From Salticus scenicus (lineage: Eukaryota > Arthropoda > Arachnida > Araneae > Salticidae), in NCBI GenBank assembly GCA_963930645.1, contig OZ005660.1:241928836-241992835 (forward strand): DNA of 64,000 nucleotides, read 5' to 3'. The notes under the pieces were generated by a model that was not told the DNA's origin, ran no database searches, and saw only the letters and a program-made list of their open reading frames with translations. The position numbers and the translations under genes are program-made. Below are positions 9,830 to 20,634 of the stretch, piece after piece (the first letter of the stretch is position 1; every line of letters starts with the position of its first letter).

Positions 9830-9905
9830 TCCTAAAATAATGAAGTTAGCTTTAAAAAAAATGTATGTTTGTAATTATTTTCAAGGATTATTTTAGAATC
9901 CGATA
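9371..9905. other. Low-complexity AT stretch with long T and A runs
   Basis: Poly-T near 9590-9618 and poly-A near 9798-9827. No gene or structured element is seen. Confidence 0.6.
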
Positions 9906-10186
9906 CCCTGTGATAGAATATTTTTATACTTTCTGCAAGAACCTTTCGTGCAAATTTTTCTGCAAGGCAATATTAACATTTTCTAATTTACACATATTAT
10001 GTACATTTAATATTATAAAGATATCATTATTATTAATAGACTGTTGAAATTCTTAAATTTAGATAAGAGTTTCTATTTTCTACTGAAATTTGTGAATATC
10101 TTTAATTTTTATAAGCAAATATTTCTGCAAGTGACAATATCTTTTTGGTGGCAATGTTGCTGTGTTGCCTAAATTCTGTCACAGGG
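9906..10186. mobile_element. MITE with CCCTGTGACAG ends, copy 1
   Basis: Ends CCCTGTGATAGAAT and ATTCTGTCACAGGG are inverted. The 281-bp interior aligns along its whole length with 35497-35774 (278 bp; shared ACTTTCTG, CATATTATG and TTTAATTTTTATGAGC-like blocks). Non-coding; the superfamily was not determined. Confidence 0.7.
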
Positions 10187-10546
10187 CAAATTATTATACT
10201 CATAAAACAGATATAAAATATTAGCATTTTAGTTTTAAAAATTAATGAACGGGGCTTTAGCAAATTTGCCAGAATTTTAAATATTACATATTAATACCAA
10301 ACATTTCTTCAAATAACCAAGTCTAAAAAATTAATATCAGAGCATTCTCTCTTGAAAATGCGGTTTATCCTTTCTGATTTATTTACGCAGAATTATAAAT
10401 AATAATAATGAAGTTTATAAGTACTATTTAAAAATAATTCAGATATGTGTCAAGCTGGCACAAGAAAAGAAAACAACTTGCTTACAATAAAAAATAAGCA
10501 ATCTAAGGAAAATGCTAAGCATATAAAAGTGAAATTTTATAATATA

Positions 10547-10704
10547 CAGTCGAACTTCTTTAACATGAACATGCTTAACGTGAATTACTTTTAACATGAA
10601 CTGTTCCTACAATCCCTGTCAAGACGAGGATTAGTTTTTGAGTTACAGATAATATAAACAAATTTTTTAGTCTCCTTGAGATTCATTTTTAGGAGGTTCG
10701 ACTA
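10547..10704. mobile_element. Pogo/Tigger-like MITE
   Basis: TA-flanked 158-bp segment whose left end (CAGTCGAACTTCTTTAACAT) is inverted at the right end (AGGAGGTTCGACTA, then TA). CAGTCGAAC-type ends with a TA duplication are typical of Tigger-derived non-autonomous elements. Confidence 0.55.
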
Positions 10705-11750
10705 TATTATTGAGTAAACATGAATTGCTGTGTCCCTAAAATAACAATTTAATCCTCTCAAATAGTTTTTTAAATATTACAGTGTTTTTTCTAAGGTTTC
10801 AAAATTATAATCTAAAGTGCTAGTATTTTTGTCATTTATAATAGAAAAAATAATAATAATAAATATGAAATGAATGAATCAATAAATATGAAATTAAAGG
10901 TTTTATTTATTTTTTATATGTAAACAAATGAATAAGCCTAATATTTTTCTGTATAAAAGGAGTAATTTTAAATACTGTTTTTTAATGAAATTTTATAAGA
11001 TATTATTAAGTAAGCATAATTTGTATTGTTTTCTGTTTAATTTAAATACAGTTAGTACAATACATAAACATTTTGGGAGAAAATGTATTGAAAACTGCAA
11101 AATATTAAAATGTACTACAACGCTCTATTTAACGTATTTCTTCTGTTTATGTTTAGATCAGTTTACCAATAATTTATTAATTGTTATAATAATAACAAAC
11201 ATTCACGTAAACAGTAATTGGATTTTCATTTTTAAAGTAAATTATTAATTATTAATGTTAAACACTCTTATCATATTTAATTAAAAAAGCAAATCAAAAT
11301 TAATTATAATACTTAATGATATATAAATTATAATGAAATCTATAATCAAAAATAAATACAACTGAACATGTGTTTCATTTATTTAAGAACAAACAAGGGT
11401 TGCTAGTGTTCTGAAGTGGTGAGTTGCCAGAAAAGCTGGGCAATCCAAAGAAATCACCAATTTGTGTATACATGACACTTGTGCTATTCCATAAAAAGAC
11501 CAAACTTACCATATACATTATTATAGAAAAAAATACGTCACACAAATAAACATATATAAAGTTTAAAACTAAGCTTACATTAAAAGGAAAAGCAAAAAAT
11601 GGTATTAAGTCATTATATGATGATTAGTAAATTGCAGATTTAAGATGTGTTTCAGTAAAATTTTGAGATTGATAATATAATATCACTTACTAATTTAAAA
11701 TTAAAACAACAATTTAATGAAATTAATAAAGAAGAAAATATAAACTACTT
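10705..11750. other. AT-rich non-coding stretch
   Basis: A 106-codon ORF (10928-11248, plus) is present, but its Asn/Ile/Phe/Lys/Tyr-heavy composition follows base content and no family resemblance is seen. Nothing else was recognised. Confidence 0.5.
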
Positions 11751-11924
11751 TCAATAAGCAATCCCTGACTAACGGCAGGGCATACGGGGCAAATGCCCTG
11801 GGCCCCCCACAGGCGTATGCAGAAATTCTGTAACCTAAACAGCTCTTATGTCACTGCAAGGGGGCCCCTCAGAATAGGCTTGCCCCGGGGCTCCAGGTAG
11901 TCTAAGTCGGGCCCTGTCAATAAG
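11751..11924. mobile_element. hAT-like MITE with exact 8-bp duplication (TCAATAAG)
   Basis: The GC-rich element 11759-11916 (158 bp) is flanked on both sides by TCAATAAG. Its right end, read inverted, is CAGGGCCCGACTTAGAC; the left end is CAATCCCTGACTAACGG. It contains a GCCCTGGGCCCCCC core. Copies of the same family lie at 37060-37238 and, longer, at 24937-25482. The 8-bp duplication and CA..TG ends indicate hAT. Confidence 0.75.
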
Positions 11925-12332
11925 TAAAGTAGATCAACATATCATACTTACAACCGGTATGCTTCTGTTACTATCTCTGATAATTATTTTATGACCAAAA
12001 AGTAATCCATCTAGCAAGTAAGATCATAGAAATGAAATAAGTTCGGTTACTATGATAATTCCAGCTGCAATTTTCGGATCTTATGCTGATGTTATCAGAT
12101 GTTGATGATGAACAAATATTTCTCTCTAAATTAATGGTCAACTCATTCAATTTTTGTCATAAAACCAAACAAATTACAAATTTGAATAAATAAATTGAAG
12201 AATGTACAATTTCTAAATTATAAATAAAATTTCAACAATAAACCTATAATGATAATTGGTACTTTTCCATTTCGCCAGCACAAACGATAAACTCGCCTTC
12301 TAAATTAAACTTTTATAAAACTCTTTTCTTGC
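11925..12332. other. AT-rich non-coding stretch
   Basis: Nothing recognised before the TA microsatellite. Confidence 0.5.
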
Positions 12333-12334
12333 AG

Positions 12335-12365
<31 letters not shown>

Positions 12366-12370
12366 TATAT
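12333..12370. repeat. TA microsatellite, Gypsy insertion site (left side)
   Basis: (TA)n ends directly at the LTR start; the matching (TA)n resumes after the other LTR at 35463. The retrotransposon therefore inserted inside a TA repeat, which blurs the expected 5-bp duplication. Confidence 0.75.
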
Positions 12371-13012
12371 TGTTGCGTACTTGGGGGTTCGTGAGTTGTC
12401 TGAGAATGAAAGGCCAAACGTACAAAAATTCAGTAATTTATTCACAGAAAGTTCCAGAAAAATACAGGTCAATAAACCAATTATCAGCTTCAATTCAAGC
12501 AGTAACCACAGCTTAAACAACAGCTGTCAATAGCAAATCCACAGTACAAACTGTGAATTTGCTAATACCAATAACACTTGAAGCAAGTCTCTCTCAAAGA
12601 GGCTTAAGAGCAATGCAAGCACTAGCGAAGCTGGCTGAGATCTGAACTGAACTGACTGCCTTGGCGAGGAAGCGCTCCTTATATGCTGTTCCATGGAACC
12701 CAGATTTTTCGAGAAAACTCTAGAAAGTGGTCAACCAATCAACTTACAGCTTCCATATTTGGTATATCCTATATAAGGATTTTCTCGCCAAGGTCGCCAA
12801 AAAAAATCGCCAAGGTGGGAAAAAGTCGCCAAATTTGGCGCCAAAACCATTACCTGCATTACTGAGGCTTTTTAATGCGTTTTTAAGGGAAAATAAGGCT
12901 ATTTCAACGCTAAAACGACTAGAAATGCACAAAATTAGCACTTTATCAACTTACTAAGCCTCTTTGAAAGAATTTATACAAAAATAAACACAATTATTTA
13001 CAATTTCGTAAT
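12371..13012 (-). repeat. Gypsy 3' LTR (~642 bp)
   Basis: Plus-strand ends are TGTTGCGTACTTGGGGG and CAATTTCGTAA. On the coding strand it starts TATTACG where the other LTR has TGTTACG, so one terminal base has mutated. It contains a TATAAG box (12678-12683, minus), a TCAGTT initiator about 30 nt downstream, and AATAAA (12437-12442, minus). Two short ORFs around 12683-12957 are chance frames within the LTR. Confidence 0.9.
12437..12442 (-). terminator. LTR poly(A) signal AATAAA
   Basis: AATAAA on the coding strand lies about 210 nt downstream of the predicted LTR transcription start. It is duplicated in the 5' LTR at 34896-34901. It would set the R/U5 boundary. Confidence 0.6.
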
Positions 13013-13013
13013 A

Positions 13014-13034
13014 CTGCCCCCCTCCCAAGGACTG
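13014..13034 (-). other. Polypurine tract of the Gypsy element
   Basis: On the coding strand a G-rich run (GGGAGGGGGGCAG) directly precedes the 3' LTR, the normal priming site for plus-strand DNA synthesis. Confidence 0.75.
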
Positions 13035-13244
13035 CACGTCCCGGGCAGTGCAACCCTTGGTCAAGAGGCGAAACAAAACAAATTTACACAATCTAAAACA
13101 CAAAAACTAAGTTGCATATAACGATAAAATAGAAATAGAAATCAAGTGAGAAATATTTACAAAATTCACAAATATGTACAAATATTTATATACAAATATT
13201 TACATTACGCATGCGCAAATTTTACAAGTATTTACATTTTTAAT

Positions 13245-14780
13245 TTACTTGTGGTACTTGGCTAGCCTATTATAGTGCACCACCTTCGGTTTTGATGAAG
13301 GTGTTTTAGTGATCCGCACCACTACATTATTCAGCCTTTTTAAGACTGTGTATGGTCCGTCCCAGCTGCACTGTAACTTGGGAGAGAGTCCTTTGCGTCG
13401 AACAGGATTCCACAACCAGACCTTCTCTCCTTCCTGAAACTCATGTTGCGTAGCCTTTAGATCGTACCTTGTCTTCATTTTCTCCGATGCAATGTGAATT
13501 CGCTCCCGAGCAAAGTTGTGAACGTACTCAAATCGTGCCTGGAGATCTTGGATGTACTCCTCGGGCGATGAAGGCGCATCGGGTGGACAACCAAACAGGA
13601 GATCACAAGGGAGACGAAGTTCACGTCCAAACAGCATCTGGGCTGGAGTATAGCCGGTGGTTTCATGGACAGCACTTCGATAAGCCAGCAGGAACAATGG
13701 CAACTTCAAGTCCCAATCTTGCTGGTTCCTTGATACTAGAAGGGAGAGGTTATTCAGAATGGTACGATTGAACCTCTCGACCATGCCGTCCGACTGGGGA
13801 TGTAAGGGTGTTGTCCGGGTTTTGTCTATGCCGAATAGTTCACACAGTCCTTTGAAAACATCAGAGGTAAAGTTCCTACCTTGGTCGGTATGAAGTTGTA
13901 GGGGCGTGCCGTACCTTGACACCCATTGCTGCACTAGGACTTCTGCGACTGTGCATGCCTCTTGATTGGGAATGGGATATGCCTCAGGCCACTTGGTGAA
14001 ATAGTCCATCACGACGAGGATGTATTTATTTCCACTGGAGGTCCGTGGCAAAGGACCCAAGATGTCGATTGCAATCCGTTCAAATGGTGCTCCCACGTCA
14101 TACCGTTGCAGTCTTCCTCGACTTCGTTTCTGCGGGCCTTTACGTGCCGCACAAGCATCACAGGATTTACACCATTTCTCCACATCCTCCTTTGCCTTGC
14201 ACCAGTAGAAGCGTTCCCGAACTTTCTGCAGAGTCTTCATTACCCCAAAATGGCCTCCGGTAGAGCTACTATGCAGTTGTTCTAAAACAGCTGGAATTTT
14301 TGATCTTGGTAATAAAATCTGCCATCTGAAGTTTTTCCCATCGGCAGATTCCCACTTTCTGTATAATACGCCGTTTCTGATATGAAGAGAGTCCCAAAGT
14401 GCCCAATAACTTTTCGTAATGGGACTAAATCTGGAAATGTCCTGCCAGCTAGGTCTGTTGCTGGTCGTCTCCTTCAGCTGTAATATTGGCTTTATGTCAG
14501 GATCTTCCAACTGGGCTTTTCTAAGTTCTTCGTCACTCCATGGATCGGGATCTTGATCTGATGGTGTTGAGACAGTAACTTGGCAGGCAACCGGATTTAT
14601 CGACAGGTATTTCTGTTCGGCTCTAGAGCAGTACTTGCAGCTTTCCGAGCAGGGCTTCCGTGACAAGGCATCTGCATTACCATGTAGAGTCCCTTTACGA
14701 TGACGTATCTCGAAGTCATATTCCTGCAGACGTTGTATCCACCTGGAAATCTGTCCTTCCGGGTTCTTGAACTGGAGCAA
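13245..14780 (-). CDS. pol: Gypsy Pol, C-terminal part: RNase H tail and integrase (511 codons open)
   Basis: Catalyses insertion of the retrotransposon cDNA. The N-terminus begins in the RNase H tail/linker (DALSRKP). An HHCC zinc finger follows (H170, H177, C207, C210). The DDE core has D239 (AIDILG), D299 (HTDQGRNF) and E335 (MVERFNRT), giving the canonical D-59-D-35-E spacing. A GPY/F-type module (WDGPYTVLKRL) lies near the C-terminus. The ORF is in the same frame as the upstream RT ORF and separated from it only by a TGA at 14817-14819, so the first Met here is not a natural start. Intact catalytic residues suggest the enzyme part decayed late. ORFs on the plus strand at 13.5-14.3 kb are antisense shadows. 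Confidence 0.92.
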   Translation of the reverse strand: MLQFKNPEGQISRWIQRLQEYDFEIRHRKGTLHGNADALSRKPCSESCKYCSRAEQKYLSINPVACQVTVSTPSDQDPDPWSDEELRKAQLEDPDIKPILQLKETTSNRPSWQDISRFSPITKSYWALWDSLHIRNGVLYRKWESADGKNFRWQILLPRSKIPAVLEQLHSSSTGGHFGVMKTLQKVRERFYWCKAKEDVEKWCKSCDACAARKGPQKRSRGRLQRYDVGAPFERIAIDILGPLPRTSSGNKYILVVMDYFTKWPEAYPIPNQEACTVAEVLVQQWVSRYGTPLQLHTDQGRNFTSDVFKGLCELFGIDKTRTTPLHPQSDGMVERFNRTILNNLSLLVSRNQQDWDLKLPLFLLAYRSAVHETTGYTPAQMLFGRELRLPCDLLFGCPPDAPSSPEEYIQDLQARFEYVHNFARERIHIASEKMKTRYDLKATQHEFQEGEKVWLWNPVRRKGLSPKLQCSWDGPYTVLKRLNNVVVRITKTPSSKPKVVHYNRLAKYHK

Positions 14781-14816
14781 CCACGTTAAAGATGCATGGT
14801 CAGTCCGGAGCAGGAA

Positions 14817-16442
14817 TCATCTGCCATAGAGGTAATGATGGAAATGTTCTATGGCTTTTACGATGGCAAGTAGCTCTTTCCTGGTGGTACAGTAATTTCG
14901 CTCCGGTTTAGAAAGGCATTTACTCCAATAGGCAATGACATGTTCTTGACCATCAATTTCCTGCGACAGAACAGCACCGAAACTCTCATGGCTGGCATCT
15001 GTATCAAGTATGAACTGTCTGTCGGGCTGTGGATATGTCAAGATAGGCGATGATGTTAAGGCCTCTTTAAGTCGCTTGAACGCTTTTTCACATTCATCTG
15101 TCCACAGGAACTTCTGTTTGGCTTCCGTCAGCTTGTGCAGTGGTCTGGCAATATTTGAGAAACCCTTGACAAACTTCCTGTAGTAAGTGCATAACCCCAG
15201 GAAACTTCGTAGTTGGTGTACATTTTCAGGGCGACTCCAGTTCTCGACTGCAGAGATCTTCTCAGGATCAGTTCTCACACCTTCGGCAGAGATGATATGG
15301 CCGAGGTAGCTCACTTCACGACGGAACAAGTTACACTTGCCTGGATTCAATTTGAGGTTAGCCATTCTGAGTTTCTCCAGCACCTTTCGGATGTTTCGTA
15401 GATGGTCTTCAAAGGTGCGCCCCACAATGATAATATCATCCAAATACACCAGACAGGCTTCATAGGAAAGTCCTTTTAGCACTGTCTCCATCAGGCGTTC
15501 AAAGGTGGCAGGAGCATTACATAATCCGAACGGCATAACTTTAAATTGCCACAGTCCTTGTCCCGTGGTGAATGCAGTCTTCTCACGATCATCAGGATGT
15601 AATTCTACTTGCCAGTAACCGCTCTTCAGATCCAACGTCGAGAACCATTTATTGCCAGCAAGTGTGTCTAATGTGTCGTCAATTCTGGGAAGAGGGTAAC
15701 TGTCTTTCTTCGTGATGTCATTCAAACGACGATAATCCACACAAAATCTTGTTGAACCATCCTTTTTCCGCACCAGTACTATGGGAGAGGCCCAAGGAAT
15801 CGTTGATGGCTCGATGACATCATTGTGCTGCATTTCACTTAGAAGTTCAGTGACCTCTTCCCGTTTAGCAAAGGGAAGTCTTCTTGGATGTTGTTTGATT
15901 GGAGGATGATTTCCTGTATCAATTCTGTGCTGGGTGATGTTCGTTCTCCCGACGTCTTCAGGTGTTCGAGAAAAAAGGTCTTTAAATTCTTGGAGTAGCT
16001 TCTCCGCAGCACATCTCTGTTCCTTTCCTAACTCTGCATTCTTGAGTAATTCCGTTATTAATTGTTCAGAAGACTTGGATTCAGTTGATTGCGTGGGGCG
16101 GTTGATGCATGTTACAGGAGTGCAGGCTGCTAACACCTCATCCTTCTTCACTGTTCGGGCCTTATCGCTGATGTTTGCGACTCTCACAGGAATAGTACTC
16201 TTTGAGAGATCAACTAGAGATGAAGCTACCAGAACTCCTCTTGGGCTATTGTCAGTATTCGGGTATTCAATCAGTCCATAGCGGAAGTATTGCTTTGTAG
16301 GTGGTGTTCCTGAAACTATTGTCTCTGTGTGTGGAGGGATGGAAATTTCAGACTTGGCTGTTATCTGGCAAATTGTCTGGCAAACTGTCTTGATTTTCAG
16401 TGTTGAACACAGCGATGTCTTCCGAACTCGAATGCAGTTCAT
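14817..16442 (-). CDS. pol: Gypsy Pol: reverse transcriptase and RNase H (541 codons)
   Basis: Copies the element RNA into DNA in the cytoplasmic particle. RT motifs in order are VDYRRLND (about 235-242), TLDLKSGYWQ (269-278), KVMPFGLCNAPATF (301-314), the catalytic YLDD at 333-336 and YLGHIIS. RNase H follows with DTDASHESFGAVLS (about residue 480) and the NYCTTRKELLAIV block. The ORF ends at a TGA right after FHHYLYGR, where RNase H normally continues, so this is a nonsense mutation. The first ~28 residues before AKSEISIP are out-of-frame protease/linker sequence; the true frame enters from the protease ORF by a frame change near 16350-16375, next to a short tandem duplication (TCTGGCAAA repeated). 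Confidence 0.93.
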   Translation of the reverse strand: MNCIRVRKTSLCSTLKIKTVCQTICQITAKSEISIPPHTETIVSGTPPTKQYFRYGLIEYPNTDNSPRGVLVASSLVDLSKSTIPVRVANISDKARTVKKDEVLAACTPVTCINRPTQSTESKSSEQLITELLKNAELGKEQRCAAEKLLQEFKDLFSRTPEDVGRTNITQHRIDTGNHPPIKQHPRRLPFAKREEVTELLSEMQHNDVIEPSTIPWASPIVLVRKKDGSTRFCVDYRRLNDITKKDSYPLPRIDDTLDTLAGNKWFSTLDLKSGYWQVELHPDDREKTAFTTGQGLWQFKVMPFGLCNAPATFERLMETVLKGLSYEACLVYLDDIIIVGRTFEDHLRNIRKVLEKLRMANLKLNPGKCNLFRREVSYLGHIISAEGVRTDPEKISAVENWSRPENVHQLRSFLGLCTYYRKFVKGFSNIARPLHKLTEAKQKFLWTDECEKAFKRLKEALTSSPILTYPQPDRQFILDTDASHESFGAVLSQEIDGQEHVIAYWSKCLSKPERNYCTTRKELLAIVKAIEHFHHYLYGR

Positions 16443-16944
16443 TATTCTTGAAGTCCAATTGAAAGTTAAATTTTCTCAGGAAATCAATTCCAATGATTAA
16501 AGGATCTCTTATATCAGCCACATATGCCATATGATGGTAACTGGCATTCCCAAAAGTGATGGCCAAGTTCATTTTTCCATATATTTTGATTTCGTCTCCG
16601 GTCACAGTCTGAAGTTTAACGCAGGGCGGCGTCCAGATGATCTTCTCCTTTAGTTCTTGAGCCAAATCCGTTCTAATGATGGTCACATTGGCTCCCGTGT
16701 CCAGAATCATTCGGCAGGTGCTGTTGTTGACTTGGCCATAGACGTAAAGTCCATTATCGCCGCCACTCATCGATGAAACATGAAATACTGTAAATTGGGG
16801 CTCTTTAATTTTAGGCAACCTCCGCCCCGCGAGATGGCCTCCTCTTAGTTTCCCTGCAGTGATGGTGAAGCCGGGTGATTTCCTACAGTTGGTCGTACAG
16901 GGCAGTTCCTCTTCACGTGACCATCCCCTCCACAGCCCCAGCAC
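16348..16944 (-). CDS. pol: Gypsy aspartic protease region
   Basis: 198 open codons. The active-site motif LDTGANVTI is at residues 81-89 (DTGA), followed by a typical retropepsin C-terminal motif around IIGIDFLRKF, where D/N in the second conserved block stabilises the fold. The protease cleaves Gag-Pol. It overlaps the gag ORF by 100 nt in the -1 frame, the arrangement expected for programmed -1 frameshifting, although a mutation could give the same picture. The first ~27 residues are out-of-frame zinc-knuckle sequence. At its 3' end the frame must move +1 to enter RT, and that second change is more likely a mutation. Confidence 0.85.
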   Translation of the reverse strand: MLGLWRGWSREEELPCTTNCRKSPGFTITAGKLRGGHLAGRRLPKIKEPQFTVFHVSSMSGGDNGLYVYGQVNNSTCRMILDTGANVTIIRTDLAQELKEKIIWTPPCVKLQTVTGDEIKIYGKMNLAITFGNASYHHMAYVADIRDPLIIGIDFLRKFNFQLDFKNNELHSSSEDIAVFNTENQDSLPDNLPDNSQV

Positions 16945-17445
16945 TTTATCTTCCGATCCTTTATTTCCTTATTGTTCTCCAGGCTGCGCAATCTCTTTAA
17001 GATCTCTTCGATACTTCTCTTTATTTCATTTTCACCAGCAGACGTATCGTTTAATGAGACTGCTCTTATGGTATGGCGGTCTTTACGGGAGGCTTGTTGG
17101 TCTGCCTCTATCCTAAGTGCACAGCCTAAAGCTGATTCTACGTCTCTGATGTTGGAGAGTCTCAGCGCTTTTTGAATTTCTGGATCCCGAACAGCATCGA
17201 TAAAGTACTGAAGAGCTAAGTCGTTTCGAGTGTCAGCTTGGCAGTCTGAGAATGCTAGGTGTGACAATCTCTGAATGTCCGCTGCCAGATCTTGCAAACT
17301 TTCGCCCGTTTTCTGGTAACGGGACTTTAGCTGGAGGCGACTATAGTCCTTAGAACACTTCTCTCCAAACCGTAGCTCCAGTGCTCTAGTCAAGGCCTCG
17401 AAGTCGTTCCTTTCTTCTTTAGAAACATTTCTCAGTATCTCGGCT
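16845..17445 (-). pseudogene. gag: Gypsy gag, 3' part with CCHC zinc knuckle
   Basis: Open from just inside the insertion duplication to a stop at 16845. It contains capsid-like helical sequence (ALELRFGEKCSKDYSRLQLK, SLQDLAADIQRL) and a nucleocapsid CCHC knuckle CWGCGGDGHVKRNC (C151, C154, H159, C164 counted from the Met at 17393). It is separated from the gag N-terminus by the 15.6-kb insertion; the interrupted reading frame resumes at the AGCCGAGAT duplication. Plus-strand ORFs here are shadows. Confidence 0.85.
17437..17445 (+). other. 9-bp target duplication (left copy)
   Basis: ATCTCGGCT here is identical to 33067-33075 and abuts the terminal inverted repeats of the 15.6-kb insertion. 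Confidence 0.9.
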
Positions 17446-17484
17446 GCGAATTTGGAAAATGCCTACTCCTCAGAACCTTGGCGA
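17446..17484 (+). repeat. Left terminal inverted repeat of the 15.6-kb element
   Basis: 39 bp, perfectly complementary to 33028-33066. Similarity becomes patchy beyond this (a loosely matching GCTTTGGCGAGCGCC-type block lies about 25 nt further in). Confidence 0.9.
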
Positions 17485-18069
17485 AAAAACATAATCGGGC
17501 TTTGGCGAGCGCCAGTCATGATGATAGACGGTAGGGTTGCTCGCATGTCTGATGACATATGACAAGCGGACGTCAGAATTCGTATTAGCACTAACAATAG
17601 AAGTTTGTTCAATAATTTTAAATAAATTTTAGGTGCTTTTGTCTCCTGAATTAGATACTTTGGAGTATGATTTAAAACATTCATTTTGTAATTGAATAGC
17701 TATTTTTATTTTCTAAATAAGTTTCTAAACGTTCATAGCTAATTGGAAACATCCTACATGTAAACAAATTGTCGTGTTTATTATGTCGAGATAAACTTGA
17801 AAAGAGATTGACGTATATTTATTTTATATTTTGCCTATGTATGAGTTATTATTTCACGTATGCATTTAAGTGAATTAGTAATTAATAATGCTGGAATCCA
17901 AATGTTTATTTTGTGTGTGTGTGTGAAGGACTTATTGCAAGGTATGTTCACAACATTCAATGGTTTTATAATTGTTAGTTTAATGTCTGTAAGTTGTATA
18001 AGTGCCTAGAATTAACATTCCTTTTATTTTTTTAATTAAAACATAATATTTTGTACATTATTACTATTA
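17485..18069. other. Sub-terminal AT-rich region of the 15.6-kb element
   Basis: No gene seen. The 73-codon minus ORF (17463-17684) overlaps the TIR and has no recognisable features. Confidence 0.5.
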
Positions 18070-20634
18070 GTCCAGTCAAAATAGGAAAAATAGAAGAAAA
18101 AAATCGTGTAGTTTTGAAATTTTGCATACTCATAGCCGAGGGGGGTCCTGAACAACATACTAAAAGTCCCCGCCCGTGGGGGGTGAGCGGGGGGCAGAGG
18201 GGCATTTAAGGGGGCAATTTTCAGTTTTTATTAAATATCTTAAAAACTATCGCATTTAGAAAAAAAATGTCAGTTACAAAATTAATCTACGTAAAATTTC
18301 CTACAAAAATGTATATTACATTTTGTTTGTACGATCATTAGTTTAGAAGATATAGGGAGATGAAATAACACATTTTCTTGAAAAAATCTTTTTTGCAATA
18401 GTAAAATCAACTAAAGTGTGCAATTAAAAGGGTTCTTGTCAAATATTTTCTAATGTAAAAAACAAATATATACATAGGGAATATGCAAGGATAATACAGC
18501 ATGTTTTGTAAGTTTTAAATAATTTTAAGGCTAGTAGGTGCAAGTGGCGGTTTGAGTAAAAATCTGGATAAGTCCAGTCAAAATAGGAAAAATAATAAAA
18601 AAAAAAAAAAATCGTGTAGTTTTGAAGTTTTGCACACTCATAGCCGAGAGGGTCCTGAACAACATACTAAAAGTCCCCGCCCGTGGGGGGTGAGCGGGGG
18701 GCATTTAAGCGGGGCAATTTTCAGTTTTTATTACATATCTTACAAACTATCGCATTTAGAGAAAATATGTCAATTACAAAATTAATCTACGCAAAATTTC
18801 CTACAAAAATGTATATTACATTTTGTTTGTACGATCATTAGTTTAGAAGATATAGGGAGATGAAGTAACACATTTTCTTGAAAAATTCTTTTTTGCAAAA
18901 GTAAAATCAACTAAAGTGTGCAATTAAAAGGGTTCTTGTCAAATATTTTCTAATGTAAAAAACAAATATATACATAGGGAATATGCAAGGATAATACAGC
19001 ATGTTTTGTAAGTTTTAAATAATTTTAAGGCTAGTAGATGCAAGTGGCGGTTTAAGTAAAAATCTGGATAAGTCCAGTCAAAATAGGAAAAATAATAATA
19101 AAAAAAAAAAAAATCGTGTAGTTTTGAAGTTTTGCACACTCATAGCCGAGAGTATCCTGAACAACATACTAAAAGTCCCCGCCCGTGGGGGGTGAGCGGG
19201 GGGCATTTAAGGGAGGCAATTTTCAGTTTTTATTACATATCTTACAAACTATTGCATTTAGAGAAAATATGTCAAATACAAAATTAATCTACGCAAAATT
19301 TCCTACAAAAATGTATATTACATTTTGTTTGTACGATCATTAGTTTAGAAGATATAGGGAGATGAAGTAACACATTTTCTTGAAAAATTCTTTTTTGCAA
19401 AAGTAAAATCAACTAAAGTGTGCAATTAAAAGGGTTCTTGTCAAATATTTTCTAATGTAAAAAACAAATATATACATAGGGAATATGCAAGGATAATACA
19501 GCATGTTTTGTAAGTTTTAAATAATTTTAAGGCTAGTAGGTGCAAGTGGCGGTTTGAGTAAAAATCTGGATAAGTCCAGTCAAAATAGGAAAAATAATAA
19601 TAAAAAAAAAAAAAACGTGTAGTTTTGAAGTTTTGCACACTCATAGCCGAGAGGGTCCTGAACAACATACTAAAAGTCCCCGCCCGTGGGGGGTGAGCGG
19701 GGGGCATTTAAGGGAGGCAATTTTCAGTTTTTATTACATATCTTACAAACTATCGCATTTAGAGAAAATATGTCAATTACAAAATTAATCTACGCAAAAT
19801 TTCCTACAAAAATGTATATTACATTTTGTTTGTACGATCATTAGTTTAGAAGATATAGGGAGATGAAGTAACACATTTTCTTGAAAAATTCTTTTTTGCA
19901 ATAGTAAAATCAACTAAAGTGTGCAATTAAAAGGGTTCTTGTCAAATATTTTCTAATGTAAAAAACAAATATATACATAGGGAATATGCAAGGATATTAC
20001 AGCATGTTTTGTAAGTTTTAAATAATTTTAAGGCTAGCAGGCGCAAGTGGCGGTTTGAGTAAAAATCTAGATAACGAAGATCCAAAACCGATCAACATTA
20101 AAAAAAAAAAAAAATCGTGTAGCTTAGAAATTGAGCACAGTTATAAAGTTAAGTGCCCTGAATAACATACTAAAAGTCCCTAACCATGGGGGGGGGGCAT
20201 TTAAAGGGGCCACATTTCAGTTTTTATTAAGTATCTTGAAAACTATCACATTTAGAGAAAAAAAATCTCAATTGCAAAATTAATCTACGTGAAATTTCCT
20301 AAAAAAATTGTATATTCTATTTTGTTTGTATGATCAATAGTTTAGAAGATATAGGGGAACAAAATAACACATTTTCTTGAAAAATTCTTTTTTTTTTTTT
20401 TTTTATGCAATAGTAAAATCAACTAAATTGTGGAATTAAAAGGGTTCTGATAAAATATTTTCTAATGTACAAAACAAATATATGCATAGGGAATACGTAA
20501 GGATAATACAGCATGTTTTGTATGCTTTAAATAATTTTAAGGTTAGTAGGCGCAAGTGGTGTTTAGGTAAAAATCCAGATAACGAAGACCCAAAACCGAT
20601 CAACATTAAAAAAAATCTTATAGCTTTGAGATTT
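18070..20634 (+). repeat. Tandem ~500-bp satellite, direct-orientation units
   Basis: GTCCAGTCAAAATAGG marks unit starts at 18070, 18572, 19072 and 19574 (periods 502, 500, 502). A more diverged fifth unit starts near 20076 and a partial sixth near 20578. Each unit has a G-rich block (CCCGCCCGTGGGGGGTGAGC), a TTTGCAA-type AT region and a CAAGTGGCGGTTTGAG end. The first four are very similar. Conserved short minus-strand ORFs across units follow from this repetition and are not genes. Confidence 0.9.

Noticed and set aside
10928..11248. 106-aa plus-strand ORF as a gene
   Set aside because: Composition simply reflects AT-rich codons (Asn, Ile, Lys, Phe, Tyr); no motif, promoter or homology seen.
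13469..17175. Plus-strand ORFs across the Gypsy coding region
   Set aside because: Antisense shadows of gag, protease, RT and integrase frames.
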